A stretch of DNA of 64,000 nucleotides, taken from contig NC_062977.1 of assembly GCF_023078275.1 (NCBI RefSeq), positions 17,133,118-17,197,117 on the forward strand. Direction: 5' to 3'. Both the position numbers and the translations under genes were made by a program. This DNA is from Leguminivora glycinivorella. Lineage: Eukaryota > Arthropoda > Insecta > Lepidoptera > Tortricidae. The stretch's first letter is position 1. Every line of letters starts with the position of its first letter. Positions 30,531 to 42,049 of the stretch are shown in pieces. The notes below the pieces were generated by a model. That model saw only the letters and a program-made list of their open reading frames with translations, was not told the DNA's origin and did no database searches.

Positions 30531-31386
30531 CCCACTCGAGATTTTCCCCGCTGCACCTTACAATGTTTCTGCGAATAATCATTGCTTGAAGCAATGTGGT
30601 CCTTATCTGGTATAACCAGTATTATTAGGGTCGTAGGCACCTATCAAAAGCACATTTGATTTAAATGACTCGACGAATATTCTGCGCTCAGGTAGTCGGA
30701 GCAATATCGTGTCGGAATTGGTCATTTTAGTCATAATGAAGACGAGCCAATCATAAATGTCAAATTTATTTGTTGTTTATTCCTACGAGCTAGACTGAAA
30801 AAAACCTCAATTCAAGCCTCATCGTCGTCCTACCCAGTAATTTACAAGAATATGTTGTTGCCGGGTGGTATTTTTCAAGACAATTTCCCTATACAGAGTT
30901 AGGTACCTATATACCCAATGTTCTTTTCAAGTGTTGGTGCTTTTAGTTAGATCAGATGAATTGCAATAGGTACCTCGTTGGTTATGTAAAATAAAATCTT
31001 GTCAAAATTACTTCAATAGTTAAAACATGACAGTATACCTACTTAGATATGGTTCTACGCTACACATTTCAATTTGTTTCGTACTAGCCACGTAGAAAAT
31101 TACCTGCTGGCAGTGTAGGCTAAACTATAGACACGCTAACCCTACCATAATACTTAAATCTCGCCGCCAAGGGATTGCAGCGGGCGAATGACTTGATCGT
31201 ATCGACTAAATAGGGCTGCGGTTCACATCGTGCCAAGAACAAGCGAGTCGGGTGCTCAGAGTCTTTGGCGAAAAATAAAAATCTAGATTTCGTTTTACAC
31301 TCTGTCGCTATTGTATATTCGAACGACCGCATTGTACATCATAATAACAGCGCCCTCTTGACACTAGTGATATATTTCTGGACAGG

Positions 31387-31540
31387 CCCCGTAGCCGAAT
31401 GGCATTTCTCCGACGCCAAACGAAAGCGATACGCCGCTGGCTCTGTCGCGCCAATACGCAAGCGCGATAGAGATAGATATCTACTAGCGCTTCGTTTCGT
31501 GAGCGTTTCGTGAGCGATTGTGCCATTCGGCTAGCCACCC
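31387..31540. mobile_element. MITE family C, full copy
   Basis: ccccgtagccgaatggcatt to tgccattcggctagccaccc. It is almost identical to 40342-40496, which implies recent movement. Confidence 0.8.
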
Positions 31541-31548
31541 AGGGGGCC

Positions 31549-31795
31549 AATTTTTGAGTCTCACGCGTTCGAATTCAGAAAATTGACACTGAAAATAATA
31601 GGCAAGTCACCGGTTTCAACCGGTATTTTAGTGACAAAATCCCGTAGTATGCGAGATTCAAAAATTGCCCCCCCAGGGGGCCGGTTTTTGAGTCTCACTG
31701 TCACTGAAATACCGGTTGAAAACGGTGACTTGCCTATTATTTTCGGTGACAATTTTCTGAATTCGAACGCGTGAGACTCAAAAATCGGCCCGCAT
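31549..31795. repeat. Two family D copies in opposite orientation (large palindrome)
   Basis: The left copy 31549-31671 (tttttgagtctcacgcgttc ... gattcaaaaattgcc) and right copy 31675-31795 (its mirror) share aaaattgacactgaaaataa and gtcaccggtttcaaccggta. A third copy lies at 50065-50190 and a short end piece at 5909-5935. The right copy lacks a segment (about 20 bp) near its left end. Confidence 0.75.
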
Positions 31796-33074
31796 GCTTT
31801 AAATATTCCCCGATATTGAGTACAGCGGAAAGTGTTGACGTGGCACTCTTGGTTTGGATCTGAACAATTCCTACTGGCAATCCAACCCCAATATCGCAAA
31901 AATATGGGAAATAAATTATGGCAAGTTTCTGGGCACAATTGATATTTTTTCACTTTACTTAGTTTAGCCAAGGACCATTTAATACTAGACTGATATAGCC
32001 CATACAAAAAAGCGTACCCCTGAAAAAAGCTTAGTTTTTGCTTTAAAACTAGATGGCGTTGTTTCGTAACCCGGGAGTGGAAAAAAACATATTTTCACAC
32101 ATATGTTTACTTGTTTTTATATTATACTATGAATAGCTATCAAAAAACTTTATTTTAATATCAAAATATTGGCTCAAAACATAATTTTTACAAATTATAT
32201 TTTTTGGTCGGCCTCGACGTAGTTGTGATCGCTTCGCTGGCTAAGTTTGTTCGCATGTTGTCTAACTATTGCAAAATAAAATGACTAGATGACGTTGGTG
32301 GACTAGGAAAATGTCACATCCGTTTCGTTGTTCATTAATATAATATACTTAGTGATAATAAACCTATATGTTGAGCTCAAATACGTTCAACAAAACGCAA
32401 TCATTGTGCCAACAGATGTGACATCCAGTGACATCTGACATCCATGTCACATCACAAATGTCATTGTATGATTTATTGAATATTCATAGTATATGGATAT
32501 TAAATATTTTAGAATCGCAGCAGCAATGCGAGTAGAGATACAGAATTAATAACTGTATAAATTAATAATTGTATGACCAATGACCTCATACATAAAATTA
32601 CCAGTTTAGGTGACAGAAGGCGAATCCAATTTGTAAACATTAAATTTAATGTGCTAAGGAAAAGAATCTTTCCGATTTTCAACGGGACACGGCTGAAGGG
32701 GCGAGCTGGTTTCGACTGCGCCCATGCATCTCAATTGTCCAGAAAGTTCATTCGAAGATCATTTTGCTTATAATAATCTGAGTAATCACAGTGAATGGTT
32801 TGACAGTATTTCAGCTAACATGTAGAGAGACTTGCTAGCTTCGTCGGTCAGGCTTCGTCTTGGACACAACGCCGATAGTTAGGACGCCAGGTGTGGCACT
32901 TTGGATTACGTTTTTATAATAAATTAATGATAGTTTGTATTGTTTTGGTAATATATTTTCTACTCGTATACTATACTCGTTTGGTACTCGTATAAACCTA
33001 AACTGAGATAATAAATGAATAAAAGGAAATAATTAGTGAAACTCTGATATAAGTAATAATTAATGAGACTAAAT

Positions 33075-33202
33075 GCGTTTTCACATTATCCGATCCGATA
33101 TCGGATGTAGGACTGATACCCCATACATTACAGGCGCTATCTTGGATTTTTTCCATTTAAATCCTTCCGACATCCGATATCGGATCGGATAATGTGAAAA
33201 CG
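33075..33202. mobile_element. MITE family E (cgttttcacattatccgatc), copy 1
   Basis: Arms gcgttttcacattatccgat and mirror enclose the self-complementary word ccgatatcgg on each side. Other copies lie at 37545-37597 (right half only), 45324-45445 and 46436-46568. Confidence 0.85.
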
Positions 33203-33350
33203 GACTAAGACAATAGATACCTTGTTAGTGTTATATACCTATGCCTATGTATATCCCACCAAAAACATTCTGTAAAAAATAGCCGTCTCAATGGAGCTGC
33301 TTGAATCTACATAAAGTTCCGTACTGCGATTTCTTTATTATTATAGTTAA

Positions 33351-33587
33351 CTAGCCTTTGCCCGCGGCTTCGCTTGCGTTAAATTCGAAAATCTCTCCAC
33401 AAACTTCCATCCTCCATTCTAAGGAAGTGGGGGGATATAAAAAGAGACAAAAAGTAGCCTATGTCACTTTTCATCCAGTCAACTATCTCCACTTAAAAAA
33501 TCACGTCAATACGTCGCTCCGTTTTGCCGTGAAAGATGGACAAACAAACAGACACACACACTTTCCCATTTATAATATTAGTATGGA
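33351..33587 (-). mobile_element. Lep1-like Helitron, full length
   Basis: On the minus strand A|TCCATACTAATATTATAAAT ... gccgcgggcaaaggCTAG|T. 237 bp, both ends and insertion context intact. Confidence 0.87.
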
Positions 33588-33661
33588 TGTTGTGTGACTT
33601 GGCCGTTGAAGTGTAGCGGTGCTGGCGACAGATTGGTGCAATGGTGTCATGGAGCACCTGG

Positions 33662-33703
33662 TTATAAACTTCTTTATACCCTTGTGTATAAAGAAGTTTA
33701 TAA
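33662..33703. repeat. Perfect 18-bp-stem hairpin
   Basis: ttataaacttctttatac (33662-33679), loop ccttgt, then the exact complement to 33703. It is 75 bp after a Helitron end. It could be a relic TIR pair or form a stable RNA hairpin. Confidence 0.65.
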
Positions 33704-33795
33704 GTTTCATATTCGATGGTCCGAGCTAAGGTTCGTAAAGCCATGAAGCCGAGCTGATAATCATTGACGCTAAACGCCGATCGAAACGCAGTCTG

Positions 33796-33948
33796 AAGTG
33801 GGTGATAAACGTACGATACGAGCAGGTATGCGTACTTATGGCTCGACGACCTTTTTCGATTGTGTGTCACCGTAAGTACGCGTAAAAACCGCTGCGCATA
33901 GTAGTCGACCATCCAACGCGTACTTGCTCGTACGCCTATCACCCACTT
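33796..33948. mobile_element. MITE (aagtgggtgataaacgtacg)
   Basis: The left end aagtgggtgataaacgtacg mirrors tcgtacgcctatcacccactt. The inner gcgtactta / gtaagtacgcg pair adds a second hairpin. Confidence 0.75.
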
Positions 33949-34684
33949 GACGTCGCGCCAACACTTTATGGAAAAAGCGGGTTTTCGACAACTAAGTACC
34001 AATAAGATTTTAGACATTCAAAAATCTTCAATAATACTCAACTGTTTCGGTCGCACTCGTTCAAATATAGGATAGGATTGGTATGAGCGAGACGGTCAGG
34101 AGATTGATTGTCAACATGATATCTATCATAAACACCGTTCGAAATGGCCTCATTAAAATCTAAATTTTAAATATATTGAAAGTAATATTACTAATCATTG
34201 ACGTCACGCTCAAAATGAAAGAGATAGAAAATTTGACAGTATGGTACTCTTATGCATGATTGTCATAATTCAAAATAAGAACGATGGTTTGCGTTGTAAA
34301 CAGGGACTGAAACATGACACGGGCCCCTAGCGTCATCTATATACTTTTCACTGTATCACTTGTAATGCCGTTGAACTACCGCGTGCGTATTTTAAAAAAA
34401 AACGACATTTTTATTCAAATGACACTCTTAGTGACATCTAGTGACATAGATTTACGGCTGCCAACGGGGTACGGTATTTAGTATGGACTCTGCTGGTCCT
34501 TTATAATCGTCCTTGGTTTAGCTGTGGAATAAGTAGTTCTAAGTGTAGGACTTGTGAAAGCAATTGGGCTCTGTTGCGTAGCCGAATGCACAAACCCTCT
34601 CTATCTATCTTTATTGCTCTTGTGTGTGTGTGTGTAGCGACAGAGCTAGACTGCAATTCTCATCCAGTAGATTTTTTTTTTATA

Positions 34685-34800
34685 TAAATGGGCTTACTCT
34701 TGGCCACAGACTAGCCAAAGGCAAAGACGTGGCCTACGATGGAGTGAGCTCGCCCAGAAGATGCCTGTTCACTCTTGATTTGAAGGTCCAGATCCAGTAG
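34685..34800. mobile_element. LINE-derived fragment, low confidence
   Basis: tgggcttactcttggccaca through gagctcgcccagaagatgcc to tcactcttgatttgaaggtc resembles the complement of a moth non-LTR retrotransposon C-terminus (minus-strand frame rich in FKSRVNRHLL). No flanking duplication was found. Confidence 0.4.
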
Positions 34801-35180
34801 ATACTTTCGTAAAGTATTAGCGCCAATTCTTGACTTTTCTTTAGCCTATCATGTGCAGATCAGGAGAGGGGGGGAACCCCTGAGGACGAAGCTGGATACG
34901 GAATATCCCAGTACGGAAGAATTTCGTATATTTAAAAAAAAATCGCGGTTGACCTTTCTTGTGCTTTCCTATAGGTGAAATTTGTTACGGTTTTTCTGTG
35001 ATCTCGCCTCGCTCTCGCAACAGCAGCTCGGGTCGCAAAACTGCACGATCGCGTGCCTCGAAGCTTCCGTGGAACTATTCGTGACACATTTTCTCGTCCA
35101 TCTAATCGATTTTGTTTCGTTGCCCGGTGTGGATACTGCTTTATGATCACTGCCTTTATTTCGATTGTTTATAGCAGGGT

Positions 35181-35330
35181 ACGTAGCCCAATGGCACAAA
35201 CGCTCACGAAACGGAACGCTCGTAGATATCTATCTCTATCGCTCTTCCGTATTAGCGCAACAGAGCTAGACTACCTTTCGCGGCGTTTCGTTTTCGTTTC
35301 GCGTCGCAAAAATGCCATTCGGCCACGGCA
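35181..35330. mobile_element. MITE family C, copy
   Basis: acgtagcccaatggcacaaa to aatgccattcggccacggca around the ctatctctatcgctctt core. Confidence 0.75.
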
Positions 35331-35364
35331 CCAGGGATATATTGTTGTGAATTAAGACGAATAA

Positions 35365-35915
35365 TAGTACATTATTACAGAGGCTGGGACAAAGGAACCC
35401 CATTTCCCGCCGAGGTATGTATAGTGCTTTTCTCAAACATCGTATGAAATAAATAAAGTCTACTGAAAATAGTAACTTTGGATGGCTGTATCTCCTAAAC
35501 GGTGCGTCGTAGCGCAAAAATAATCGAATTTTCGTTCCCCTTTGGTACCCCGTATACGCTTATAAAAAAACAAAAAGTTAAAAAAAAAACGAAAATATTT
35601 TTTTTTTGTATGAAAACGCACCCAAAATCAAATATTGTCTAGGGCCCGTACCAGTTGCAGTCGGCACGTCTATAAAGCCCCTTATAGTTTTTTTTTTAAT
35701 TGGCTAAATACCTGGATGTTATGTCACAATTATCTGTGTTTGGAAATTAAAAAAGAGGACTTTGCCGGCCTTGGCCTGCAAGGTTTGTATGAAATTCCAT
35801 TATCTATCAATCGTCCTAGCCGCACCTGCAACGTCATACTTCGCTGCCAATTATAAGGCACATAACATCAATATTTCATACCATGTTTGAGAAAAAAATT
35901 TTTGTACCATCAACT
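35365..35915. repeat. Interspersed element ('cacgtatagtgcttttctcaaac' type), copy 1
   Basis: The left part tatgtatagtgcttttctca and right end accatgtttgagaaaaaaa are mirrored. A related element spans about 38370-39310, where it is opened by repeat F. It could be a MITE or a longer DNA element without coding capacity. Confidence 0.5.
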
Positions 35916-36079
35916 GTCGCTCACGGTATTTCCGTTCTGATTATATGTACATTCAAACCTTCAATTAAAGAGCGTATAGGTATTTCTAACTTAAACGCCC
36001 AGCGACGCACTTACCTACTCGTACTTTACAGTATTGTAGCTGCCTAATCCGAACGACGATAATTATTCACTTTTTTTCT

Positions 36080-36360
36080 TAGCCTATTTGAGTGTTCCAC
36101 AGGTTCCACTGCTGGGCAAAGGCCTCTCCCCTGGCTCTCCATGACTCCCGATTCTCCGTTTCCTCCGGCCAGTTCTTCAGAAAGGTGTCAAGAACTTCTT
36201 CGTCGGCATCCACTTGGTAGCTACGTTAGCCCATATCCGGATGAATGCGATAGACGTGGCCGGCCCAGTCACATTTAAGCTTGGCGGTTTTTTTTGCCAA
36301 CATCAGCAACGCGAGTTTTGGAGCGCAGCGTAGTGTTTCGGACTCGATCCGTCCTGTTGA
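36080..36360 (-). mobile_element. LINE (RTE/Jockey-like) fragment
   Basis: ccactgctgggcaaaggcct and the following agttcttcagaaaggtgtca / cttcttcgtcggcatccac encode, on the minus strand, the degraded C-terminal part of a non-LTR reverse-transcriptase polyprotein common in moths. Confidence 0.55.
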
Positions 36361-36387
36361 CACCTAGAATGCTGCGCTCCATTATTT

Positions 36388-36600
36388 GACGACCGGTCTG
36401 ACATACGTAGATCTTCTTAGTAGTTTGTGGGTCTGACGCAGTCGGTAGTGACCCTGCCTGCTACGCCGCGGTCCCGGGTTCGAATCCCGGTAAGGGCATT
36501 TATTTGTGTGATGAGCACAGATATTTGTTTCTGAGTCATGGATGTCTTCTATGTATATCTGTGTAAGAATGTCCTTATAATATTTATTTATTTATTTATT
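36388..36600 (+). mobile_element. tRNA-derived SINE with internal duplication of its head
   Basis: gacgaccggtctg begins the element, is followed by a short foreign segment, then acgcagtcggtagtgaccct, B box gggttcgaatcccgg, atgagcacagatatttgtt and a (attt)n tail. The same family lies intact at 52714-52960. Confidence 0.78.
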
Positions 36601-36965
36601 AGCGCGTTGGCAAATATTCACTAAATAATAATAAAAATAGACAGACAGCCGATGTAAGAAGCGTTCTTCGGTGCTTTGATGGGCACCAGATTGTCACTAT
36701 CCAACGTCATAGAGCGCGTCCCACCGTCATCGGGCGTGTCACCGATTTATCGCCATATTCACCTGACTTCAAGCTATTCCCTTCTCTACTATTAAGTTAA
36801 TTTTCCAGTGCATTACACTGCAGTAACTCAGTGTATTCCGCTTGTCGTTATGCTCCGACGGTGGCCGATCGCATTTGCAATGCAACGGTTATGGAGGTTT
36901 ATTGCCTACATGGTAAACAGGGGTTTTGCCTGTTTTGCATTTTAAGGAACTAAAATATGGTTACA

Positions 36966-37201
36966 CTAGCTTTTTCCCGCGGTTTCGCTCACATCAAATT
37001 CGAAAATTGCAGAATGCTCCATACAAACTTCCACCCCCCATTTTAGAAAATGGGGGTTAGAAAGACACAAAAATTAGCCTATGTCACTCTCCATCCCTTC
37101 ACCTATCTCCATTTAAAAAATCACGTCAATTCGTCGCCCCGTTTTGCCGTGAAAGACGGGCAAACAAACAGACACACACTTTCCCATTTATAATTTACTA
37201 A
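36966..37201 (-). mobile_element. Lep1-like Helitron, left member of an adjacent pair
   Basis: 3' end actagctttttcccgcggtt; body as the family. Its 5' end (plus strand tttataatttactaa) is shortened and runs straight into the CTAG of the next copy. Confidence 0.8.
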
Positions 37202-37463
37202 CTAGCTTTTGCCCGCGGCTTCGCTCGCTTTAAATTCGAAAATGCGCAACGCTCCATAAGTCCATACAAACTTCCACCCCCCATTTTAGAGAAGTGGGGG
37301 GGGGGGGGGGGGTTAGAAAGACACAAAAAGTAGCCTATGTCACTCTCCATCCTTTCAACTATCTCCACGTAAAAAATCACGTCAATTCGTCACTCCGTTT
37401 TCCCGTGAAAGACGGACAAACAAACAGACACACACACTTTCCAATTTATAATATTAGTATGGA
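37202..37463 (-). mobile_element. Lep1-like Helitron, right member of the pair
   Basis: CTAG at 37202, 5' end at 37463 (plus strand attagtatgga|t). It contains an 18-G run from about 37297. Same orientation as its neighbour. Confidence 0.83.
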
Positions 37464-37544
37464 TTAATATAATATAGATATTTGGATAATTCCGAATCGA
37501 CTTATATCTTAAAAGGTAAAATCAAAGATGGCGGCTTAAATGTA

Positions 37545-37597
37545 TGGGATATTGGTCCTACATCCGATATCGGATCGGATAATGTGAAAACGCTCTT
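37545..37597. mobile_element. MITE family E, right half only
   Basis: atgggatattggtcctacat then ccgatatcggatcggataat and gtgaaaacg. The left arm is absent. Confidence 0.7.
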
Positions 37598-38159
37598 AGG
37601 CAGTCCGTCTGCTCGTTTGTTAATTTCCTATAATGACAAAAACCAAATCCAGTCCTTCATAAGAAAAGGGCATTGAAATTTTGCAACGATTTGCCCGCCC
37701 TCTAAAACACTAAAGTACAAACACAATTATTTTTCACCACTCCAACTGGTAAAGGCTTACTTTGCTATTCGAAAACAGATAGCAAAATTGCATATTATCC
37801 ACAAGAGTGCAAAGTAATTTCATACAAATTTTAACTTGATGTCTTAAGCTGACTAGTAGAATTTACCTATAAATTATGATTTTGAATCATAAATATTGAA
37901 TAGATTGATAGATTTGATTTAGTTTGATGTTTTATAGTCAGTATTTTGTTCGTTTTAGTGTGGTGATAAATGTTGTGTTTCACTCGGCGGCAAAGTTTGT
38001 TTAACCTTCGTGCCTTGAAACCCTCGCAACGCTCAAGATTCCACTTTTTCAATATTGGAATCATTCGCTTGCTCGGGTATCAATATTGGCACGTGTGGTT
38101 AAACAACAACTTTGACCTCTTGTAAAAGAAATAACTATTCCTGAAGTAAACTTCAAGAA

Positions 38160-38295
38160 AAGAGCGTACACCCATCTTAAAGGCCGGCAACGCACCTCCA
38201 ACACTTCTGGTGTTTCGGGTGTCCATGGGCGGCAGTGATCGCTTACCATCAGGCGACCTGTCTGCTAGATTGCCTCCTATCCCATAAACATTTTT
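38160..38295 (+). mobile_element. SINE-like repeat (accatcaggcgacctgtctg)
   Basis: ggccggcaacgcacctccaa, tgtccatgggcggcagtgat and cgcttaccatcaggcgacct form a widespread moth SINE segment, relative of 6735-6850. Confidence 0.65.
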
Positions 38296-38562
38296 TTTAG
38301 AAATTCATGTTTTTTTTTCGAAAACAGCAAGTTAGCTATAATGAAGGTATGGTGGCGCTAATATTGCAATAGTACATTACATCAGAGGCCGGAAAAATGA
38401 GGATTTCCGGCCAAGTGGGTATATACGGCCGAGCGAGCGTGCGAGCGAGGCCGGATAGGGATACGAGGCCGGGAATCCGTTTTCACGCCGAGGCACGTAT
38501 AGTGCTTTTCTCAAACATACAATGAAATTAAAAAAAATGCTCTATAAAGGACAATATTTTAT

Positions 38563-39175
38563 AAAAAAAACCGGCCAAGTGCGAGTCGGGCTCGCGCACA
38601 AAGGGTTCCGTAGCAGCAAATATAAAAGCACAATAACTTAACCAAAATTACAGTTAAATCAACCTATCTCAAAAACTATAAGAGATACTTTGATCAAACC
38701 AAAAATCGTTGAAAGAGTTAATTAGCATGCATCACCTCTATTTTTTTTAGAATTTTATACCCCGTAGTTATAAAAATAGAGGGGGGGGGGACATACTTTT
38801 TACGACTTTGAGAGCTGATATCTCAAAAACCGTTCACTTTAAGAAAAATGTTTTTTAGAAAACTTTATATCATTTTAAAAGACCTTTCCATTGATACCCC
38901 ACACGGGTATGTACATCGAAAAAAAAATTTTCATCCCTCAGTTACATGTATGGGGGGCCCCACCCCCAATTCTTTTTTTACTATTTAGTGTCATAATTTT
39001 GTAGCGGTTCATACAACACATATTCCCATCAAATTTCATCACTGTAGTACTTATAGTTTCCGAGTAAATCGGCTGTGACAGACGGACAGACGGACAGACG
39101 GACAGACGGACAGACGGACATGACGAAACTATAAGGGTTCCGTTTTTGCCATTTTGGCTACGGAACCCTAAAAAG
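38563..39175. mobile_element. Repeat F ('ccggccaagtgcgagtcgg'), longest copy
   Basis: Runs from aaccggccaagtgcgagtcg to ggctacggaaccctaaaa, with a (cagacgga)n tract near 39080. Copies at 46746-47285 and 56384-56725 share both ends. It has no coding frame and behaves as a non-autonomous retroelement or MITE-like repeat. It splits the element starting about 38370. Confidence 0.72.
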
Positions 39176-39885
39176 GGCTAGGCTTGAAAAATAATATGAA
39201 ATCCCTTTACAGTCCTCTCGAGTTGTTGCGCCCAAAAAGCGATACTTCCCAGCCCATTTTAAGGAACGTAAAGACAATATTTCATTGCATGTTTGAGAAA
39301 AGTTTTTTTACACATTACGTATCATTAACATGCAACTATGTTGGCGTTACAATTAACATTTCTACCTTTTTATGCAGGTTTTGTAATGAATCAATTAATT
39401 CACTCTGTTCGCGCTGTTACGGGAAGGTAAGTATTTATGATATTTTTATGTTAATCAAGTTATTATGCAATAGGCAGATAGTGCATTCTCGTTGCGTATG
39501 TTGTACCTAGCATATAGGTACTAGTAATATAATAGTTCCCGGCAACTTTGTACATAGCCACGTCAGCAAATTTTAATTGATCCTTTTTTGTTACCAACAT
39601 TTAGTAATATAACTCGACTTTCGTTAGATATATACAGGTTAATTGTAATAATTAAGAAAATATAGATACTAGAGAACCTTAATGACGAAATAAAACTTAA
39701 TAAAATCTCAATTCATCAACAAAATCTTGGTAACAAAATAGGAATTAATAAAAAAAAATTAACTTTTTCCTTTATTTTTTGTACAAACTTTTCGAGAACT
39801 GCTGAATTACAATAGTAGGTAACAAAACTTCAAATTTTTTTAGTAGTTAGGGCTTGTATAGAAATATTAGAAATAGAGCGTGTCA

Positions 39886-40041
39886 GGCCCCGTAGCCGAA
39901 TGGCATTTCTGGGTTCTGGGAAACGAAACGCCGCCGCCGCAGAAATGTAGTCTGGCTCTGTCCCGCCATTACGCAAGAGCGATAGAGATAGATAGCTACG
40001 AAAAAGATATTATCGTGAGCGTTTGTGCATTCGGCTACGCA
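39886..40041. mobile_element. MITE family C, copy
   Basis: ggccccgtagccgaatggca to gtttgtgcattcggctacgc. Confidence 0.78.
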
Positions 40042-40109
40042 CTGATAAGTTAAAATCTTACATGAGTTCTGAAAAATTTTTGGTAGTCTTGGTAACGTTT
40101 TACCTAAAA

Positions 40110-40267
40110 ACGTAACGCCGTGGCTTGCGTGGGCGACGGTCGCGCGATGGTAGCGCGACGGCAATGCGACGCATACGAAATCAAACCTTATCGATATGGA
40201 AGTAGACGATGCGATGAGACGCGACGGCGACGGTCGCGCGACCGTCGCCCACGCAAGACACGCCGTA
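40110..40267. mobile_element. GC-rich MITE (cgtgggcgacggtcgcgcg)
   Basis: gccgtggcttgcgtgggcga mirrors tcgcccacgcaagacacggc-type sequence at the right. Arms of about 30 bp. Inner sequence rich in gcgacg words. Confidence 0.78.
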
Positions 40268-40341
40268 AGTATGATACAAATATGTTGTAGGATACATAGT
40301 AAGCGATTACCGCCGCCCATGGATACCTACTTGCTACACCA

Positions 40342-40496
40342 GGCCCCGTAGCCGAATGGCATTTCTCCGACGCCAAACGAAAGCGATACGCCGCTGGCTC
40401 TGTCGCGCCAATACGCAAGCGCGATAGAGATAGATATCTACTAGCGCTTCATTTCGTGAGCGATTCGTGAGCGATTGTGCCATTCGGCTAGCCACC
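40342..40496. mobile_element. MITE family C, copy nearly identical to 31387-31540
   Basis: ggccccgtagccgaatggca to ccattcggctagccaccc. Few differences from the copy 9 kb upstream. Confidence 0.8.
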
Positions 40497-40968
40497 CAGA
40501 GGAGTTGGAACTGTTGGAAGTGGGTTGGCGGACTTTACGCTCTAATCTTGAAGGTTTTTAGGTTTGTATTCCTTGATTTACCTCTTTACTAAAACAATAT
40601 ACAAAAAGTGACGTTCTTAAGTAAAGGGTCCCATTATTGTCACGTACCACAAGGATACAATTTGCTTGTACCGTTGCACGAATAACCTGTTAGTGCATCC
40701 CTATGTTTAAGCGACAATAATTATGGTATCTTTTGATTGAGAACGCCACAAATGTACATTTATCGCTCCGTAATTTATAAAGGCTTGCCTAACCGACATA
40801 AAATACGAATCTCGAAATGGCGCAATCGGCTTAAAAATCAAACAATCCCAATCCGGCCCTGTGTACCTAGCCAACGTCACACTCGCTCACGTTTCGTAGC
40901 CAGCTCTCCCTCTATCGCTCTCTTCTGTGTTGGGGGACAACTGTTACTCGCGTCCGCAGGAAGTACCC

Positions 40969-41210
40969 ACCGCTACCACAGTATAATAAAGAGTACTATC
41001 TTACAGTATGGCCACTCCCGCTCCCCGCTGAAAGTGCCACTCACCCCCTCTCGGTTACCTCACAGATACCGCCTGTCAAAAACGCGAACAGTCAACCTGT
41101 CATATTTCACTCATACAAGCATAGTACGCGTTCACCTACACGAGCTTAGACTGTGTGCTAGGAACGCGCCTCTTTCATATATTTGATCGCCAGTGTCCGA
41201 GATGTGCCGC
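40969..41210. repeat. Second copy of the GLOD4 3'-region repeat (empty-site copy)
   Basis: taccacagtataataaagag, cagtatggccactcccgctc and cacctacacgagcttagact match 26593-27000 without the MITE insertion. Confidence 0.78.
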
Positions 41211-41237
41211 TACCCTGGGTGGTGCTAAATGAATAAC

Positions 41238-41462
41238 GCCTTTAAAGGCCTGAAGGCAATCAGAGACAATCAGAAACATTTATACAATGAATACATGCGA
41301 TATTCCCACACCAGGAAGCTGCTCTACCCAGAGCCCTCAGACAAGGGATATCGGATCCTAAGTACGCATTCTGCAACTTAATATAGAAGGTATGCTGAAG
41401 ATCTGAACATCGTGAAGCCGGACCTGGTTGCCTGGCTTAGCAACCTCAAGGCTACACTCTGA
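41238..41462 (+). pseudogene. Unidentified coding-like fragment with one internal stop
   Basis: The frame reads AFKGLKAIRDNQKHLYNEYM, then RYSHTRKLLYPEPSDKGYRI, LSTHSAT, a TAA stop at 41379-41381, then YRRYAEDLNIVKPDLVAWL and a natural-looking end SNLKATL at TGA 41460-41462. The composition and lack of frameshift across 74 codons look like a protein C-terminus, not random sequence. I do not recognise the family. It may be a retrocopy, or a last exon with one disabling or misread codon. No acceptor with strong polypyrimidine tract precedes it, and it follows directly on a repeat. Confidence 0.5.
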
Positions 41463-41497
41463 TTGCTTTTAGATATAATTTGCCATACGATTAAGAC

Positions 41498-41999
41498 GAT
41501 ACGGTAGGGGTCAATTCTCCATACAAACGCTCTCGATTATTTCCTCCCTGGTTTTTGAAGATAGAGCAATGATTTCTTCAACACAGATTGTTATTATTTT
41601 TATCTGTGTCGGACCGTTTTGATTTTTTTGATATTCTGCTTTTTAAAGACTCTAGAGCCAATCGAAAATTTCCAAAAACGGCCTTTTTCATTGTGGCGCA
41701 AAAAAAGTTGTGATACTCAAGATTGGTAACAATTAACCAAAAAAGCTAAACGGTCCGACATAGATTATTTCATTGTTATTCAGATTCTCAAATTTCGTTC
41801 CAAGTTTTGAAGGAGGAAAGAGTCGAGAGCGGAACCTCGATTTTAAATATTTTTTTGAAATATCTTTTGACTGAGTTGTTCTTAATGGACAATTTTTTTT
41901 CGATAAATCTGGTTAATGACACTTGTATGTATATTTAACTAAAATTCCCAAGTTGAAAGGTGGGCTCCTTTCCATTTTAGCATTTTCGCTACCGTATCC
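41498..41999. mobile_element. DNA element with gatacggtag / ctaccgtatc ends
   Basis: Short inverted ends bound 502 bp containing two mirrored central motifs (atctgtgtcggaccgtt near 41600; aacggtccgacatagatt near 41750). No coding frame. Confidence 0.55.
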
Positions 42000-42049
42000 T
42001 CTTGGCGCAACAGAGCCAGACTGCATTTCGACTGATTGTCACTTTGGCT

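Noticed and set aside
33493..34017. 174-codon minus-strand frame
   Set aside because: It runs across a Helitron, a hairpin and a MITE, so it is a chance frame through repeats.
37297..37316. Poly-G run as G-quadruplex regulator
   Set aside because: A single homopolymer inside a Helitron copy. Length is likely variable and may be affected by sequencing error.
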